A stretch of DNA of 24,159 nucleotides, taken from DATILI01 sp035476635 (GTDB lineage Bacteria; Pseudomonadota; Gammaproteobacteria; Burkholderiales; Burkholderiaceae_C). The stretch spans positions 1-24,159 of the forward strand of contig DATILI010000178.1 in assembly GCA_035476635.1 (NCBI GenBank), written 5' to 3'. The notes under the pieces were generated by a model, which made no database searches, was not told where the DNA came from, and saw nothing but the letters and a program-made list of their open reading frames with translations. Within the stretch, counting starts at the first letter, position 1; each line of letters begins with the position of its first letter. Positions 7,024 through 14,538 of this stretch are shown one piece after another. The position numbers were made by a program, and so were the translations under genes.

Positions 7024-7847
7024 AGACAGCGCGCTGGCCAAGCGGCACGCGATGGGCTTGCGTGGCTTGGACGGTCTGCGCCGCCATGGCCGCAGCACTC
7101 CTGCTGGCCAGCACAGCCGAGCCGCAGGGCCCGGCCCAACCCGAAACCCGTCGCTCGGGCTTTGACTATATGAGCCCGGCCATCCAGGCGATCCAGCGCG
7201 ACGATACGCAGAACCCGGCGATGCTCTGGGTCAAGGACGGCGAAGTGGCCTGGCAGCGCGACATCGGGCCCGGTCCGCGTTCCTCCTGCGCGAGTTGCCA
7301 TGGCGACGCGACCCAAAGCATGCGCGGCGTGGCGACACGTTATCCGGCGTTCGATGCGCGGCTTGACCGCCCCATCAGCCTGCAGCAGCGCATCAACCAG
7401 TGCCGCGAGCGCTACCAGATCGCACCACCGCTGCCGATCGAAAGCCGCGACCTGCTGAACCTGGAAAGCTATGTGGCGCACCAGTCGCGCGGCATGCCCG
7501 TGGCGCCGCCGACCGACGCGCGCCTCTCGCCGTGGCGTGAGCGTGGCGAACGCCTGTTTGGCCAGCGCATGGGCCAGCTCGACCTGTCATGCGCCCAATG
7601 CCACGACGGCTTGGCGGGCAAGCGCCTGGGCGGCAACCCGATCCCGCAGGCGCACCTCACGGGCTTTCCCATCTACCGGCTGGAATGGCAGGGCGTGGGC
7701 TCGTTCCAGCGGCGGCTGCGCAACTGCATGACCGGCATCCGCGCCGAGCCATTTGTCTTCGGCAGCGCCGAGACAGTGCAGCTGGAGTTGTTCCTGGCCC
7801 TGCGGGCGCGCGGCATGCCGCTGGAGACGCCGGCTGTCCGGCCTTGA
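7020..7847 (+). CDS. soxA: Diheme SoxA-like cytochrome c
   Basis: A 275-residue exported cytochrome with a signal-like hydrophobic segment at about residues 12-32. Two heme motifs are visible, CASCH (Cys90, Cys93, His94) and CAQCH (Cys191, Cys194, His195). Cys128 in INQCRERY and Cys236 in LRNCMTGIRAEPF stand where SoxA places its cysteine axial ligands; the second is the persulfide ligand of the active-site heme in characterised SoxXA. All expected catalytic features therefore seem to be kept, so SoxXA should still be able to form a disulfide-type bond with the SoxY-like Cys. The start overlaps the soxZ stop by four bases. It converges on the GlxA-type regulator gene, 14 bases away. Confidence 0.93.
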   Translation: MKTARWPSGTRWACVAWTVCAAMAAALLLASTAEPQGPAQPETRRSGFDYMSPAIQAIQRDDTQNPAMLWVKDGEVAWQRDIGPGPRSSCASCHGDATQSMRGVATRYPAFDARLDRPISLQQRINQCRERYQIAPPLPIESRDLLNLESYVAHQSRGMPVAPPTDARLSPWRERGERLFGQRMGQLDLSCAQCHDGLAGKRLGGNPIPQAHLTGFPIYRLEWQGVGSFQRRLRNCMTGIRAEPFVFGSAETVQLELFLALRARGMPLETPAVRP

Positions 7848-7861
7848 GGATGCGTTGCGAA

Positions 7862-8875
7862 TCAGCCTCGGAAACCGAATCGAGCCCGGTACTCGCGCGG
7901 CGTCAACTGCGTCCATTGCTTGAATACCTTTCGAAGTGTGGAAACATCCTGGTAGCCGCAGCGCTCGGCAATGCTTTCCGGCGACAGCAGGGTTGACTCC
8001 AGCAGGGCCTTGGCGCGCTCCACACGCATCTGTTGGACGTATTGCACCGGGCTTTTGCCCAGCACTGCCTTGAAGCGACGCAGCAGCGTCCGCTGGCTGG
8101 TGTGGCAATGCTGCGCCAAAGCCGCCATGGTCCAGGATGCGTCCAGCCGATTGTTGAGCCACTTCCGTGCGCGCTCTATCACAACCGGCCCCGGCCCTTC
8201 CAGCACGGCCGCTGCCACGTAGGGCGCTTGGCTGGCCCGGCGCGCGTCCAGTACCAGCATCTTGGCAGCGAGCTGCCGTACGTCAGCCCCGGCGTACTCT
8301 TCAACAATCCACAAGGCCAGGTCGAAATACGAAGTGACCCCCGCCGCTGACACCAAGCGGCCGTCCTGGAGAAGGATTTCTTCGGGCTGCAGCTGCACCG
8401 CTGGGAAATGTTCACGGCAGTAGCTGCTGAGCCACCAACTGGTGGTGGCGCGGCGGCCATCGAGCAGCCCCGCTTGCGCAACCAGGCAGGTGCCCGAACA
8501 CCCAAAAAGCAGCGGCCGGCCCTGGCGCGAAAACGCACGCAGCAAGGCCTGCTCGGGCTTGAGCGTTTCCAAAAGCCGCGTCAGGTTCTCGGCGCCCATA
8601 TGGTCGACGCCGGGCACGATCAACGCGTCCAGCGGGTAGGCCGTGGGCGCGACAGTGGCAAATCCGAGGTCATCAGTGCGCACGGTCTTCCCGTGCCGTG
8701 CACTCACCCAATGCGCCTTGAAGAGAACACGCTGCGCGGCCGGACGCGACTGCATCAGCGCATTGGCGACAGACAGCACATCGTACGGGACGACAGCGCC
8801 ACTTTTGACACATTCCGGGAACACCAGAACGCCGACATGTACGAGTGCTTGAGCTGGTTTCTGAGGTGCTATCAC
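7862..8875 (-). CDS. GlxA-family transcriptional regulator (DJ-1/PfpI plus AraC domains)
   Basis: A 337-residue regulator. Residues about 12-190 form a DJ-1/PfpI-like domain with the elbow LLFGCSGTCLVAQAGLLDG (Cys126 and Cys130). Residues about 225-337 form an AraC-type double helix-turn-helix DNA-binding domain, with HTSQRTLLRRFKAVLGKSPVQYVQQMRVERAK and a second helix pair before TPREYRARFG. GlxA-type regulators usually sense small metabolites and activate neighbouring genes; the ligand is unknown. The start is a GTG at 8875, since no in-frame ATG lies near and the DJ-1 domain begins soon after. It is divergent from the MAPEG gene, with 95 bases between, and convergent with soxA, so control of either neighbour is possible but unproven. 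Confidence 0.9.
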   Translation of the reverse strand: MIAPQKPAQALVHVGVLVFPECVKSGAVVPYDVLSVANALMQSRPAAQRVLFKAHWVSARHGKTVRTDDLGFATVAPTAYPLDALIVPGVDHMGAENLTRLLETLKPEQALLRAFSRQGRPLLFGCSGTCLVAQAGLLDGRRATTSWWLSSYCREHFPAVQLQPEEILLQDGRLVSAAGVTSYFDLALWIVEEYAGADVRQLAAKMLVLDARRASQAPYVAAAVLEGPGPVVIERARKWLNNRLDASWTMAALAQHCHTSQRTLLRRFKAVLGKSPVQYVQQMRVERAKALLESTLLSPESIAERCGYQDVSTLRKVFKQWTQLTPREYRARFGFRG

Positions 8876-8911
8876 CTGGCGGATTTGATCATTAAATTGT
8901 CAATATCGCCA

Positions 8912-8940
8912 ATGGTACATAAAGCCCGCCGGGTGCCCAA
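8912..8940 (-). promoter_or_regulatory. Candidate sigma-70 promoter of the GlxA-type regulator
   Basis: On the minus strand, TTGGGC (8940-8935) and TACCAT (8917-8912) are separated by 17 bases, a reasonable -35/-10 pair upstream of the GTG start at 8875. The 7-base inverted repeat CGCCAAT (8907-8913) and ATTGGCG (8940-8946) brackets this pair. That placement would suit autoregulation or shared control with the divergent MAPEG gene. The call rests on consensus matching by eye. Confidence 0.35.
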
Positions 8941-8958
8941 TTGGCGTCACAACTTTCC

Positions 8959-8970
8959 AGGAGATCTCCT
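8959..8970. promoter_or_regulatory. Palindrome containing the MAPEG Shine-Dalgarno site
   Basis: AGGAGATCTCCT is a perfect 12-base palindrome ending directly before the MAPEG ATG. Its left half is the Shine-Dalgarno sequence. In RNA, the loop would be too small for a stable local hairpin, so pairing between two copies or a DNA-level operator is more likely if it has any role. It may be chance. Confidence 0.3.
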
Positions 8971-9411
8971 ATGACCGCTGCAATCACTTTTCCCGCACTG
9001 CCAGCGTTTGCCATGGCGCTGGTGGCGCTCTTTGCCAAAACCACGCTGACCAGCGCGCTTCAGGTGGTCAGCCGGCTGCGTGCGGGCATCTTTCCGATCG
9101 CCGAAGATGCGCGCCTCTTGCGCAAGCAGCCCGCCGAGGCCGAAGCGGACTTTGTACGCCGCTGCGCCAACGTCTGGCGCAACGACACCGAAAATTTGCC
9201 GCTATTCATGGTGCTGGGCCTGTCCTATGTATTGCTGGGCGCGACCGCAGCAACAGCCCAGGGGCTCTTTGGTGCCTATGTGTTGCTGCGCTATGCCCAC
9301 ACCCTGGTCTTCCTGCTCGGACTGCAGCCCTGGCGTGCCGTGATCTATCTTTCGGGCATGGCAGTGTGCTGGGTCATCGCCGCAAACAGCCTGGTGCTGG
9401 CACTGGCATGA
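8971..9411 (+). CDS. MAPEG family membrane protein
   Basis: A 146-residue integral membrane protein with about four hydrophobic segments (roughly residues 8-28, 76-96, 98-118 and 122-145). RRCANVWRNDTENLPLFMVLGL after the first loop is the MAPEG signature region, with the Asn-Asp-x-Glu-Asn motif that in microsomal glutathione transferases contacts glutathione. Bacterial members are thought to act in glutathione-linked detoxification, but most are uncharacterised. The ATG at 8971 follows AGGAG (8959-8963) with a seven-base spacer. It is divergent from the GlxA-type regulator and convergent with the hypothetical gene ending at 9429. Confidence 0.88.
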   Translation: MTAAITFPALPAFAMALVALFAKTTLTSALQVVSRLRAGIFPIAEDARLLRKQPAEAEADFVRRCANVWRNDTENLPLFMVLGLSYVLLGATAATAQGLFGAYVLLRYAHTLVFLLGLQPWRAVIYLSGMAVCWVIAANSLVLALA

Positions 9412-9428
9412 GTCAGCGCTCCAGCGCT

Positions 9429-10349
9429 CTACGGCAGCAACGCCATCCGGACGCGCAACACCTGCGATGCCGTTTTCGGGTCATCTGGGTCCGTCACCAG
9501 GGTCAGCGCCAATTCATCGCCCTGAGCCTGAACCGCGATCCCCTCCACTTTGGGTGAACCTTGCAGCCGGCTCAGCTGGCGCAGGCGTCCGTCAGGGCCC
9601 ACCAAGCCGATGGCAGACCCGGCGCATGGGCCGTCCTGGAAGCTGTTTCTGGTGTCCTCGGCCACGGCGCTGAACACCCAGGCCCCGTGCTCCAGGGCGG
9701 CACCATCCGTCAAGCCCAGGGGCACACCGTTCATAACGCCCAGCTCAATCATTTGCACGGCCTTGACAGCAGGCGGTGCCGGCCGTTTGCCAAGCAGCCA
9801 GGGCGCCACCTGGTTCCAGTCAAAGCTGATGCAGGCGTTGCGGGCATCGCCCTGGTTGCCGCGCTGCAATAAACGCAGCTCGCCGCTGGCGACGAATGCG
9901 CCCTCGATGTTGAGGTCGGCAAACCGCGCCCTGAGCGGGGCATAGAGCGCAGTGAGGTCGACGTGGGCAATCCGACCGGTCGCGCAGCCAAGCGCGTCCA
10001 GCACCACGAGCACGCCGGTCTGTCGCGTGGGGCGGGAGCCTGAGCCCAGCGCCAGCAGCGCGCCGTGGGGGCAGCCCGGCATCGGCGGCAAGGCAGCCAG
10101 GGTTTCAAGGTCGGGCTTGGCTTGTTTGCGCTTTTTCTTGTCGTGGGGCAGATCCCCGTCAAATAGCCGCAAGAGGCTCACAGCGCCCTGGATGTCATCA
10201 AAAACGCCAAGGTGATGCTCGTCGTCCGCCACCACGTAGTGCCAGTCCTGCACCCGCACCAAGCCGCTGGCCGCACTCAAATGAGCTTGGCCCCGCGGGT
10301 GGAGTAACGGGTCCACCCGAAGATCGCGCACTTGTTCCGGAATCAGCAT
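9429..10349 (-). CDS. Conserved hypothetical protein, probably DUF6929
   Basis: A 306-residue protein with no signal peptide. It is rich in short strand-turn repeats such as HLSAASGLVRVQDWHYVVADDEHHLGVF, GRIAHVDL, ELRLLQRGN and GSAIGLVGPDGRLRQLSRL, which suggest a beta-propeller. From memory this pattern corresponds to DUF6929 proteins of Burkholderiales; no function is known to me. A Lys/Arg-rich patch (HDKKKRKQAK) lies near residue 70. The ATG at 10349 is preferred to an upstream TTG because AAGG precedes it at a normal distance and the recognisable protein begins there. It lies 45 bases downstream of lpdA on the same strand and may be transcribed with the PDH operon. Confidence 0.75.
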   Translation of the reverse strand: MLIPEQVRDLRVDPLLHPRGQAHLSAASGLVRVQDWHYVVADDEHHLGVFDDIQGAVSLLRLFDGDLPHDKKKRKQAKPDLETLAALPPMPGCPHGALLALGSGSRPTRQTGVLVVLDALGCATGRIAHVDLTALYAPLRARFADLNIEGAFVASGELRLLQRGNQGDARNACISFDWNQVAPWLLGKRPAPPAVKAVQMIELGVMNGVPLGLTDGAALEHGAWVFSAVAEDTRNSFQDGPCAGSAIGLVGPDGRLRQLSRLQGSPKVEGIAVQAQGDELALTLVTDPDDPKTASQVLRVRMALLP

Positions 10350-10394
10350 AGACCAACCTTGTGCCGTCTCGGGCAACAGAGTTTGCTATGCGGG

Positions 10395-12236
10395 CTACTT
10401 CCGCTGCGGCGGCACATCGGTGCAACTGCCATGCGCAATCTCCGCCGCCATGCCCATGCTCTCGCCGAGCGTGGGGTGCGGGTGGATGGTCTTGCCGATG
10501 TCCACGGCGTCCGCGCCCATTTCGATGGCCAGGGCGATCTCGCCGATCATGTCACCAGCGTGCGTGCCGACGATGCCACCGCCCAGGATCTTGCCGTGGC
10601 CATGCGCTTCGGGGCTGTCGTCGAACAGCAGCTTGGTGAAGCCCTCGTCGCGGCCGTTGGCAATGGCACGGCCAGAGGCGGTCCAGGGGAACAGGCCCTT
10701 CTTGACCTTGATGCCCTCGGCCTTGGCCTGGTCTTCGGTCAGGCCGACCCAGGCAATCTCGGGGTCGGTGTAGGCCACGCTCGGGATCACGCGGGCGTTG
10801 AAGGCGGCGCTTGCCAGCGCCTTGTCGCCCTGCTGTTCACCGGCCGCCACTTCGGCCGCCACGTGGGCCTCATGCACCGCCTTGTGCGCCAGCATGGGCT
10901 GGCCCACGATGTCGCCGATGGCGAAGATGTGCGGCACGTTGGTGCGCATCTGGATATCGACCGGGATGAAGCCGCGGTCGCTCACGGTAATGCCGGCCTT
11001 GTCCGCCCCGATCTTCTTGCCATTCGGCGTACGCCCCACGGCCTGCAGCACCAGGTCGTACAGTTGCGGCTCCTTGGGCGCCTGCTCGCCCTCGAAGCGC
11101 ACCAGGATGCCGTCTTTCGTCGCCTCGGCCCCAACCGTCTTGGTCTTGAGCATGATGTTGTCAAAGCGCGGCGCGTTCATCTTCTGCCAGACCTTGACGA
11201 GGTCGCGGTCGGCGCCCTGCATCAGGCCGTCGAGCATTTCGACGACATCCAGCCGCGCACCGAGCGTCGAGTAGACCGTGCCCATTTCCAGGCCGATAAT
11301 TCCGCCGCCCAGAATCAGCATGCGCTTGGGTGTGGTGTCCAAATCCAGCGCGCCGGTGGAATCGACCACGCGCGGGTCCTTGGGCATGAAGGGCAAGTGC
11401 ACCGCTTGCGAGCCCGCGGCAATGATGCAGTTCTTGAATTTGATGGTCTGCTTCTTGCCGGTTTTGTCCTGGCCCGCGCCGCTGGTCTCTTCGACCTGCA
11501 GATGGAACGGATCGAGAAACTCGCCATAGCCGCGCACTACGGTCACCTTGCGCATCTTGGCCATGGCGCCCAAGCCGCCGGTGAGCTTGCCCACCACCTT
11601 GGCCTTGTGGGCGCGCAGCTTTTCCAGATTGACCACAGGCTTGCCGTAGCTCACGCCGAGGGCCTCGAAGTGGCTGACTTCGTCCATCACGGCGGCAACG
11701 TGCAGTAGCGCCTTGGAGGGAATGCAGCCCACGTTCAGGCAGACGCCACCCAGCGTCGCATAGCGCTCGACCAGGACGACTTTCAGGCCGAGGTCCGCCG
11801 CACGGAACGCCGCCGAATAGCCGCCGGGGCCGCCACCAATCACGAGCATGTCGCACTCCAGATCGGCGCCGCCGGCATAGCTGGACGCGACGGAAGTGAC
11901 GGCGGCAGGCTTCGGCGCAGCAGCAGGCACGGCACCCTGCACAGGCGCAGCGGCCGGGGTGGCAGGGGCAGCCGGGGGGGCGGCTGCAGCACCAGCATCC
12001 GCCGCCTCCAGCAGCAACAAGACCGCACCTTCGGCCACCTTGTCGCCGAGCTTGACCTTGAGCTCCTTGACCACGCCGCCATGCGACGAGGGAATCTCCA
12101 TCGAGGCCTTGTCGGACTCCACGGTAATCAGGCTTTGCTCGGGCTTGATGGTGTCGCCTGGCTTGACCAGCAGCTCGATCACGGCCACTTCGGAAAAGTC
12201 GCCGATGTCCGGCACCTTGACTTCGATCAGACTCAT
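10395..12236 (-). CDS. lpdA: Dihydrolipoyl dehydrogenase (PDH E3) with N-terminal lipoyl domain
   Basis: A 613-residue E3 component that reoxidises dihydrolipoyl groups and passes electrons to NAD+. Residues 1-78 form a lipoyl domain with the lipoylated Lys43 in ESDKASME. An Ala/Pro linker follows to about residue 122. The flavoenzyme starts with the FAD motif DMLVIGGGPGGYSAAF near 129 and the redox disulfide GGVCLNVGCIPSK (Cys166, Cys171). An NAD-binding GGGIIGLEMG follows, and the C-terminal HPHPTLGE holds the catalytic His-Glu pair. An extra lipoyl domain on E3 is known in beta- and some other proteobacteria. Its ATG overlaps the stop of the upstream proteasome-like gene (ATGA), so translation is probably coupled. 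Confidence 0.97.
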   Translation of the reverse strand: MSLIEVKVPDIGDFSEVAVIELLVKPGDTIKPEQSLITVESDKASMEIPSSHGGVVKELKVKLGDKVAEGAVLLLLEAADAGAAAAPPAAPATPAAAPVQGAVPAAAPKPAAVTSVASSYAGGADLECDMLVIGGGPGGYSAAFRAADLGLKVVLVERYATLGGVCLNVGCIPSKALLHVAAVMDEVSHFEALGVSYGKPVVNLEKLRAHKAKVVGKLTGGLGAMAKMRKVTVVRGYGEFLDPFHLQVEETSGAGQDKTGKKQTIKFKNCIIAAGSQAVHLPFMPKDPRVVDSTGALDLDTTPKRMLILGGGIIGLEMGTVYSTLGARLDVVEMLDGLMQGADRDLVKVWQKMNAPRFDNIMLKTKTVGAEATKDGILVRFEGEQAPKEPQLYDLVLQAVGRTPNGKKIGADKAGITVSDRGFIPVDIQMRTNVPHIFAIGDIVGQPMLAHKAVHEAHVAAEVAAGEQQGDKALASAAFNARVIPSVAYTDPEIAWVGLTEDQAKAEGIKVKKGLFPWTASGRAIANGRDEGFTKLLFDDSPEAHGHGKILGGGIVGTHAGDMIGEIALAIEMGADAVDIGKTIHPHPTLGESMGMAAEIAHGSCTDVPPQRK

Positions 12237-12823
12237 TTGGAGCCTTTCAATTTGAGGGTGAACACCTCCACCGGTCCGGCGGAGTTCTTGTCGAATTCGC
12301 AGCCCGCGTGCACGCCCAGGGACGCTATTTCGCGGGCCGATTTGCCTTTCTCCCAGGCGGCGTACATTGCACCCAGCGCAAATGCACGGCCCGAGCCGAT
12401 GCCCCAGAATTCCTTGAATTCAAAGACTTCGCGGTAGCTGTACAGGCCGTAGATGCCGGTGGCATTGGCCACGACCACGCTGAACTGGCTGGACTCGTAG
12501 GGGTCGTTGTCGTCTTCCTTGGTCTGCAGGAAAAACACTTCCTTGAGCAGCGGATGCAGCTTGGTGAAGGTGTCAAACACCTCATCCCTGCTGCCCAGGA
12601 GCAATTGCTCCTTGGGCAAGGCGTGCATGGCCTTGCGCAGCACCGGGAAATGCGCCACGGTGCCGGCCAGCCCGACGTAGCTGATGCCCGCGGGCGTGTC
12701 GACCTTGAAGATCTTGCTGTTGGCCTCGAACCGGTGGCCCAGGCGCGTGTCGCCGAAGGTCACGAGCGTGTCCCCGGCCATCGCCACGTGGCCGTCCTTT
12801 TTCACCACGACCAGCGTCGTCAT
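12233..12823 (-). CDS. Betaproteobacterial proteasome homologue (BPH), HslV-like Ntn hydrolase
   Basis: A 196-residue protein starting MTTLVVVKKDGHVAMAGD. Removing Met leaves Thr as N-terminal nucleophile. In mature numbering, Asp17 (AGD) and Lys36 (NSKIF) align with the HslV catalytic Asp17 and Lys33, and YVGLAGTVAHF matches the GFAG region. This fits the proteasome-like family described in betaproteobacteria as BPH, reported to form a double-ring tetradecamer; its substrates are not well known. It overlaps aceF upstream and lpdA downstream by four bases each (ATGA at both ends), so it is locked into the PDH operon. The start at 12823 is fixed by the need for Thr after Met. Ordinary HslV is less likely: no hslU is adjacent and the C-terminal half differs. 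Confidence 0.85.
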   Translation of the reverse strand: MTTLVVVKKDGHVAMAGDTLVTFGDTRLGHRFEANSKIFKVDTPAGISYVGLAGTVAHFPVLRKAMHALPKEQLLLGSRDEVFDTFTKLHPLLKEVFFLQTKEDDNDPYESSQFSVVVANATGIYGLYSYREVFEFKEFWGIGSGRAFALGAMYAAWEKGKSAREIASLGVHAGCEFDKNSAGPVEVFTLKLKGSK

Positions 12824-14520
12824 AGCAGGACGCGGCGGAAGTCGGCGAGGATCTGGCCCAGGTAGGCGTTGAAGCGCGCGGCAGAAGCGCCATCGATCAC
12901 GCGGTGGTCCCAGCTCAGGGAAAGCGGCAGCATCAGGCGCGGCTGGAACTGCTTGCCATCCCACACCGGTTCGGTGCTGGATTTGCAGACGCCCAGGATC
13001 GCCACCTCAGGCGCATTGATGATGGGCGTGAAGTAACGCCCGCCGATGCCACCCAGCGAGGAGATGGTGAAGCACGCGCCCGACATGTCGGCCGGGCCCA
13101 GCTTGCCGTCGCGCGCCTTGGCGGCCAGCTCGTTCATCTCCTTGGAGATCTGCAGCACACCCTTCTTGTCGGCGTCCTTGATCACCGGTACCACCAGGCC
13201 GTTGGGCGTGTCGGCGGCAAAGCCGATGTGAAAGTACTGCTTGAGCACCAGCTGCTCACCATCGAGCGAGCTGTTGAAGTCGGGGAATTTCTTCAGCGCG
13301 GCCACGGAGGCCTTGATCAAAAATGCCAACATCGTGACCTTCACGCCGGATTTTTCGTTCTCCTTGTTGGTCGAGACACGGAAGGCTTCGAGTTCGGTGA
13401 TGTCGGCATCGTCATGGTTGGTGACGTGCGGGATCATCACCCAGTTGCGGTGCAGGTTGGCGCCACTGATCTTCTTGATGCGCGACAAATCCTTGCGCTC
13501 GATCGCGCCGAACTTGGTGAAATCGATCTTGGGCCAGGGCAGAAGGCCCAGCGCCTCGCCGCCACCGCCACCGCCGCCGGCCGGTGCCTTGGCTGCCTGG
13601 GCCTTGGTCTGTGCGGCGCCGCTCATCACGGATCGCGTGAAGTTCTGCAAGTCGTCTTGCGTGATGCGGCCCTTGGGGCCGGTGCCCTTGATCTCTTCCA
13701 GCGGTACGCCGAGCTCGCGCGCGAATTTGCGCACCGAAGGCGAGGCGTGCGGCAAATGGCCCGGCGTTGCGGTCGGCTCGTGCGGCGGGAGCGCGGCGGT
13801 GGGCAGGGTACGGGCCGATGCCGAAGCGGCAACTGCGGCAGGCAGTGGTTGCGAGCCCTCCCCCCTGGCGGGGGAGGGTTGGGGTGGGGGGGGGACGGCC
13901 TGCCCCGAAGGGGAACTCATTGCGGTGCCTTCAAGCACCGCAAGGAGGTCCCCGATGTTGATCTTGTCGCCGACCTTGACCTTGAGTTCCTTGAGCACGC
14001 CCGCCGCCGACGAGGGAATTTCCATCGAGGCCTTGTCGGACTCCACGGTGACCAGCGATTGCTCGACCTTGATCGCATCGCCCGGCATGACCATGACTTC
14101 GATTACGGCCACGTCCTTGAAGTCGCCGATGTCGGGTACGCGTACCTCGATCGGACCTACGGCGCTGGATGCGGCTGCCGGTGCAGGTGCGGCGGCGGGT
14201 GCGGCGGCAGGGGCCGAAGCGGGTGCAGGAGCTGGCGCGGCAGCAGCCGGCGCCGCGGCTGGCGCAGCTGCAGCGCCCTCGCCGGCCACCTCCAGTTGCA
14301 GCACAACGGATCCTTGCTTGACCTTGTCGCCAAGATTGACCTTGACCTGCTTTACCACCCCGGCATGGCTTGACGGAATTTCCATCGATGCCTTGTCCGA
14401 CTCCACGGTGATCAGCGATTGCTCGGCCTTGACCGTATCGCCGGGCTTGACGAGCAGCTCAATGACCGCCACTTCGTCGAAGTCCCCAATATCAGGGACC
14501 TTGATGTCTACCAATGCCAT
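12820..14520 (-). CDS. aceF: Dihydrolipoamide acetyltransferase (PDH E2), two lipoyl domains
   Basis: A 566-residue E2 core protein that moves acetyl groups from E1 to CoA. Two lipoyl domains lie at about 1-78 and 123-198, with Lys43 and Lys163 in identical ESDKASMEIPS motifs. An Ala/Pro linker of about 40 residues joins them. A second linker (about 200-257) holds the Pro-rich insertion PPPPQPSPARGEG, encoded by a palindromic repeat. The peripheral-subunit-binding domain (ASPSVRKFARELGV to DLQNF) spans about 259-294, followed by a Gly-rich run. The catalytic domain spans about 330-566 with DHRVIDG (His539, Asp543). GGAGA precedes the ATG, 18 bases after aceE. The stop overlaps the BPH start. 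Confidence 0.97.
   Translation of the reverse strand: MALVDIKVPDIGDFDEVAVIELLVKPGDTVKAEQSLITVESDKASMEIPSSHAGVVKQVKVNLGDKVKQGSVVLQLEVAGEGAAAAPAAAPAAAAPAPAPASAPAAAPAAAPAPAAASSAVGPIEVRVPDIGDFKDVAVIEVMVMPGDAIKVEQSLVTVESDKASMEIPSSAAGVLKELKVKVGDKINIGDLLAVLEGTAMSSPSGQAVPPPPQPSPARGEGSQPLPAAVAASASARTLPTAALPPHEPTATPGHLPHASPSVRKFARELGVPLEEIKGTGPKGRITQDDLQNFTRSVMSGAAQTKAQAAKAPAGGGGGGGEALGLLPWPKIDFTKFGAIERKDLSRIKKISGANLHRNWVMIPHVTNHDDADITELEAFRVSTNKENEKSGVKVTMLAFLIKASVAALKKFPDFNSSLDGEQLVLKQYFHIGFAADTPNGLVVPVIKDADKKGVLQISKEMNELAAKARDGKLGPADMSGACFTISSLGGIGGRYFTPIINAPEVAILGVCKSSTEPVWDGKQFQPRLMLPLSLSWDHRVIDGASAARFNAYLGQILADFRRVLL
13856..13913. repeat. Palindromic REP-like element read through within aceF linker
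   Basis: A perfect 9-base stem, CCCTCCCCC (13856-13864) with GGGGGAGGG (13870-13878), is followed by a TTGGGGTGGGG tract and a second small hairpin, CCCC-GAA-GGGG (13903-13913). This layout is typical of dispersed GC-rich repeats found between genes in many proteobacteria. Here it is in frame inside aceF and encodes a Pro-rich stretch between the second lipoyl domain and the subunit-binding domain, where a flexible linker tolerates insertions. Confidence 0.6.
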
Positions 14521-14538
14521 GTTCTTGTCTCCGCGTTG

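Noticed and set aside
7829..7842. A hairpin GCCGG-CTGT-CCGGC at the end of soxA as a terminator
   Set aside because: Only five base pairs, within the coding end, and no T-run follows.
9412..9428. Repeated AGCGCT near the convergent MAPEG and DUF6929 ends as a bidirectional terminator
   Set aside because: The possible stem is five bases with no T-run on either side.
12233..12823. Assignment as ordinary HslV of the HslUV protease
   Set aside because: No hslU is adjacent, the sequence departs from HslV after the first third, and the gene is embedded in the PDH operon, which fits the BPH family better.
12904..14373. A long plus-strand open frame opposite aceF, including a Gly/Cys/Arg-rich tail
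   Set aside because: The tail is the complement of the Ala/Pro linker codons; aceF on the other strand is a clear known gene.
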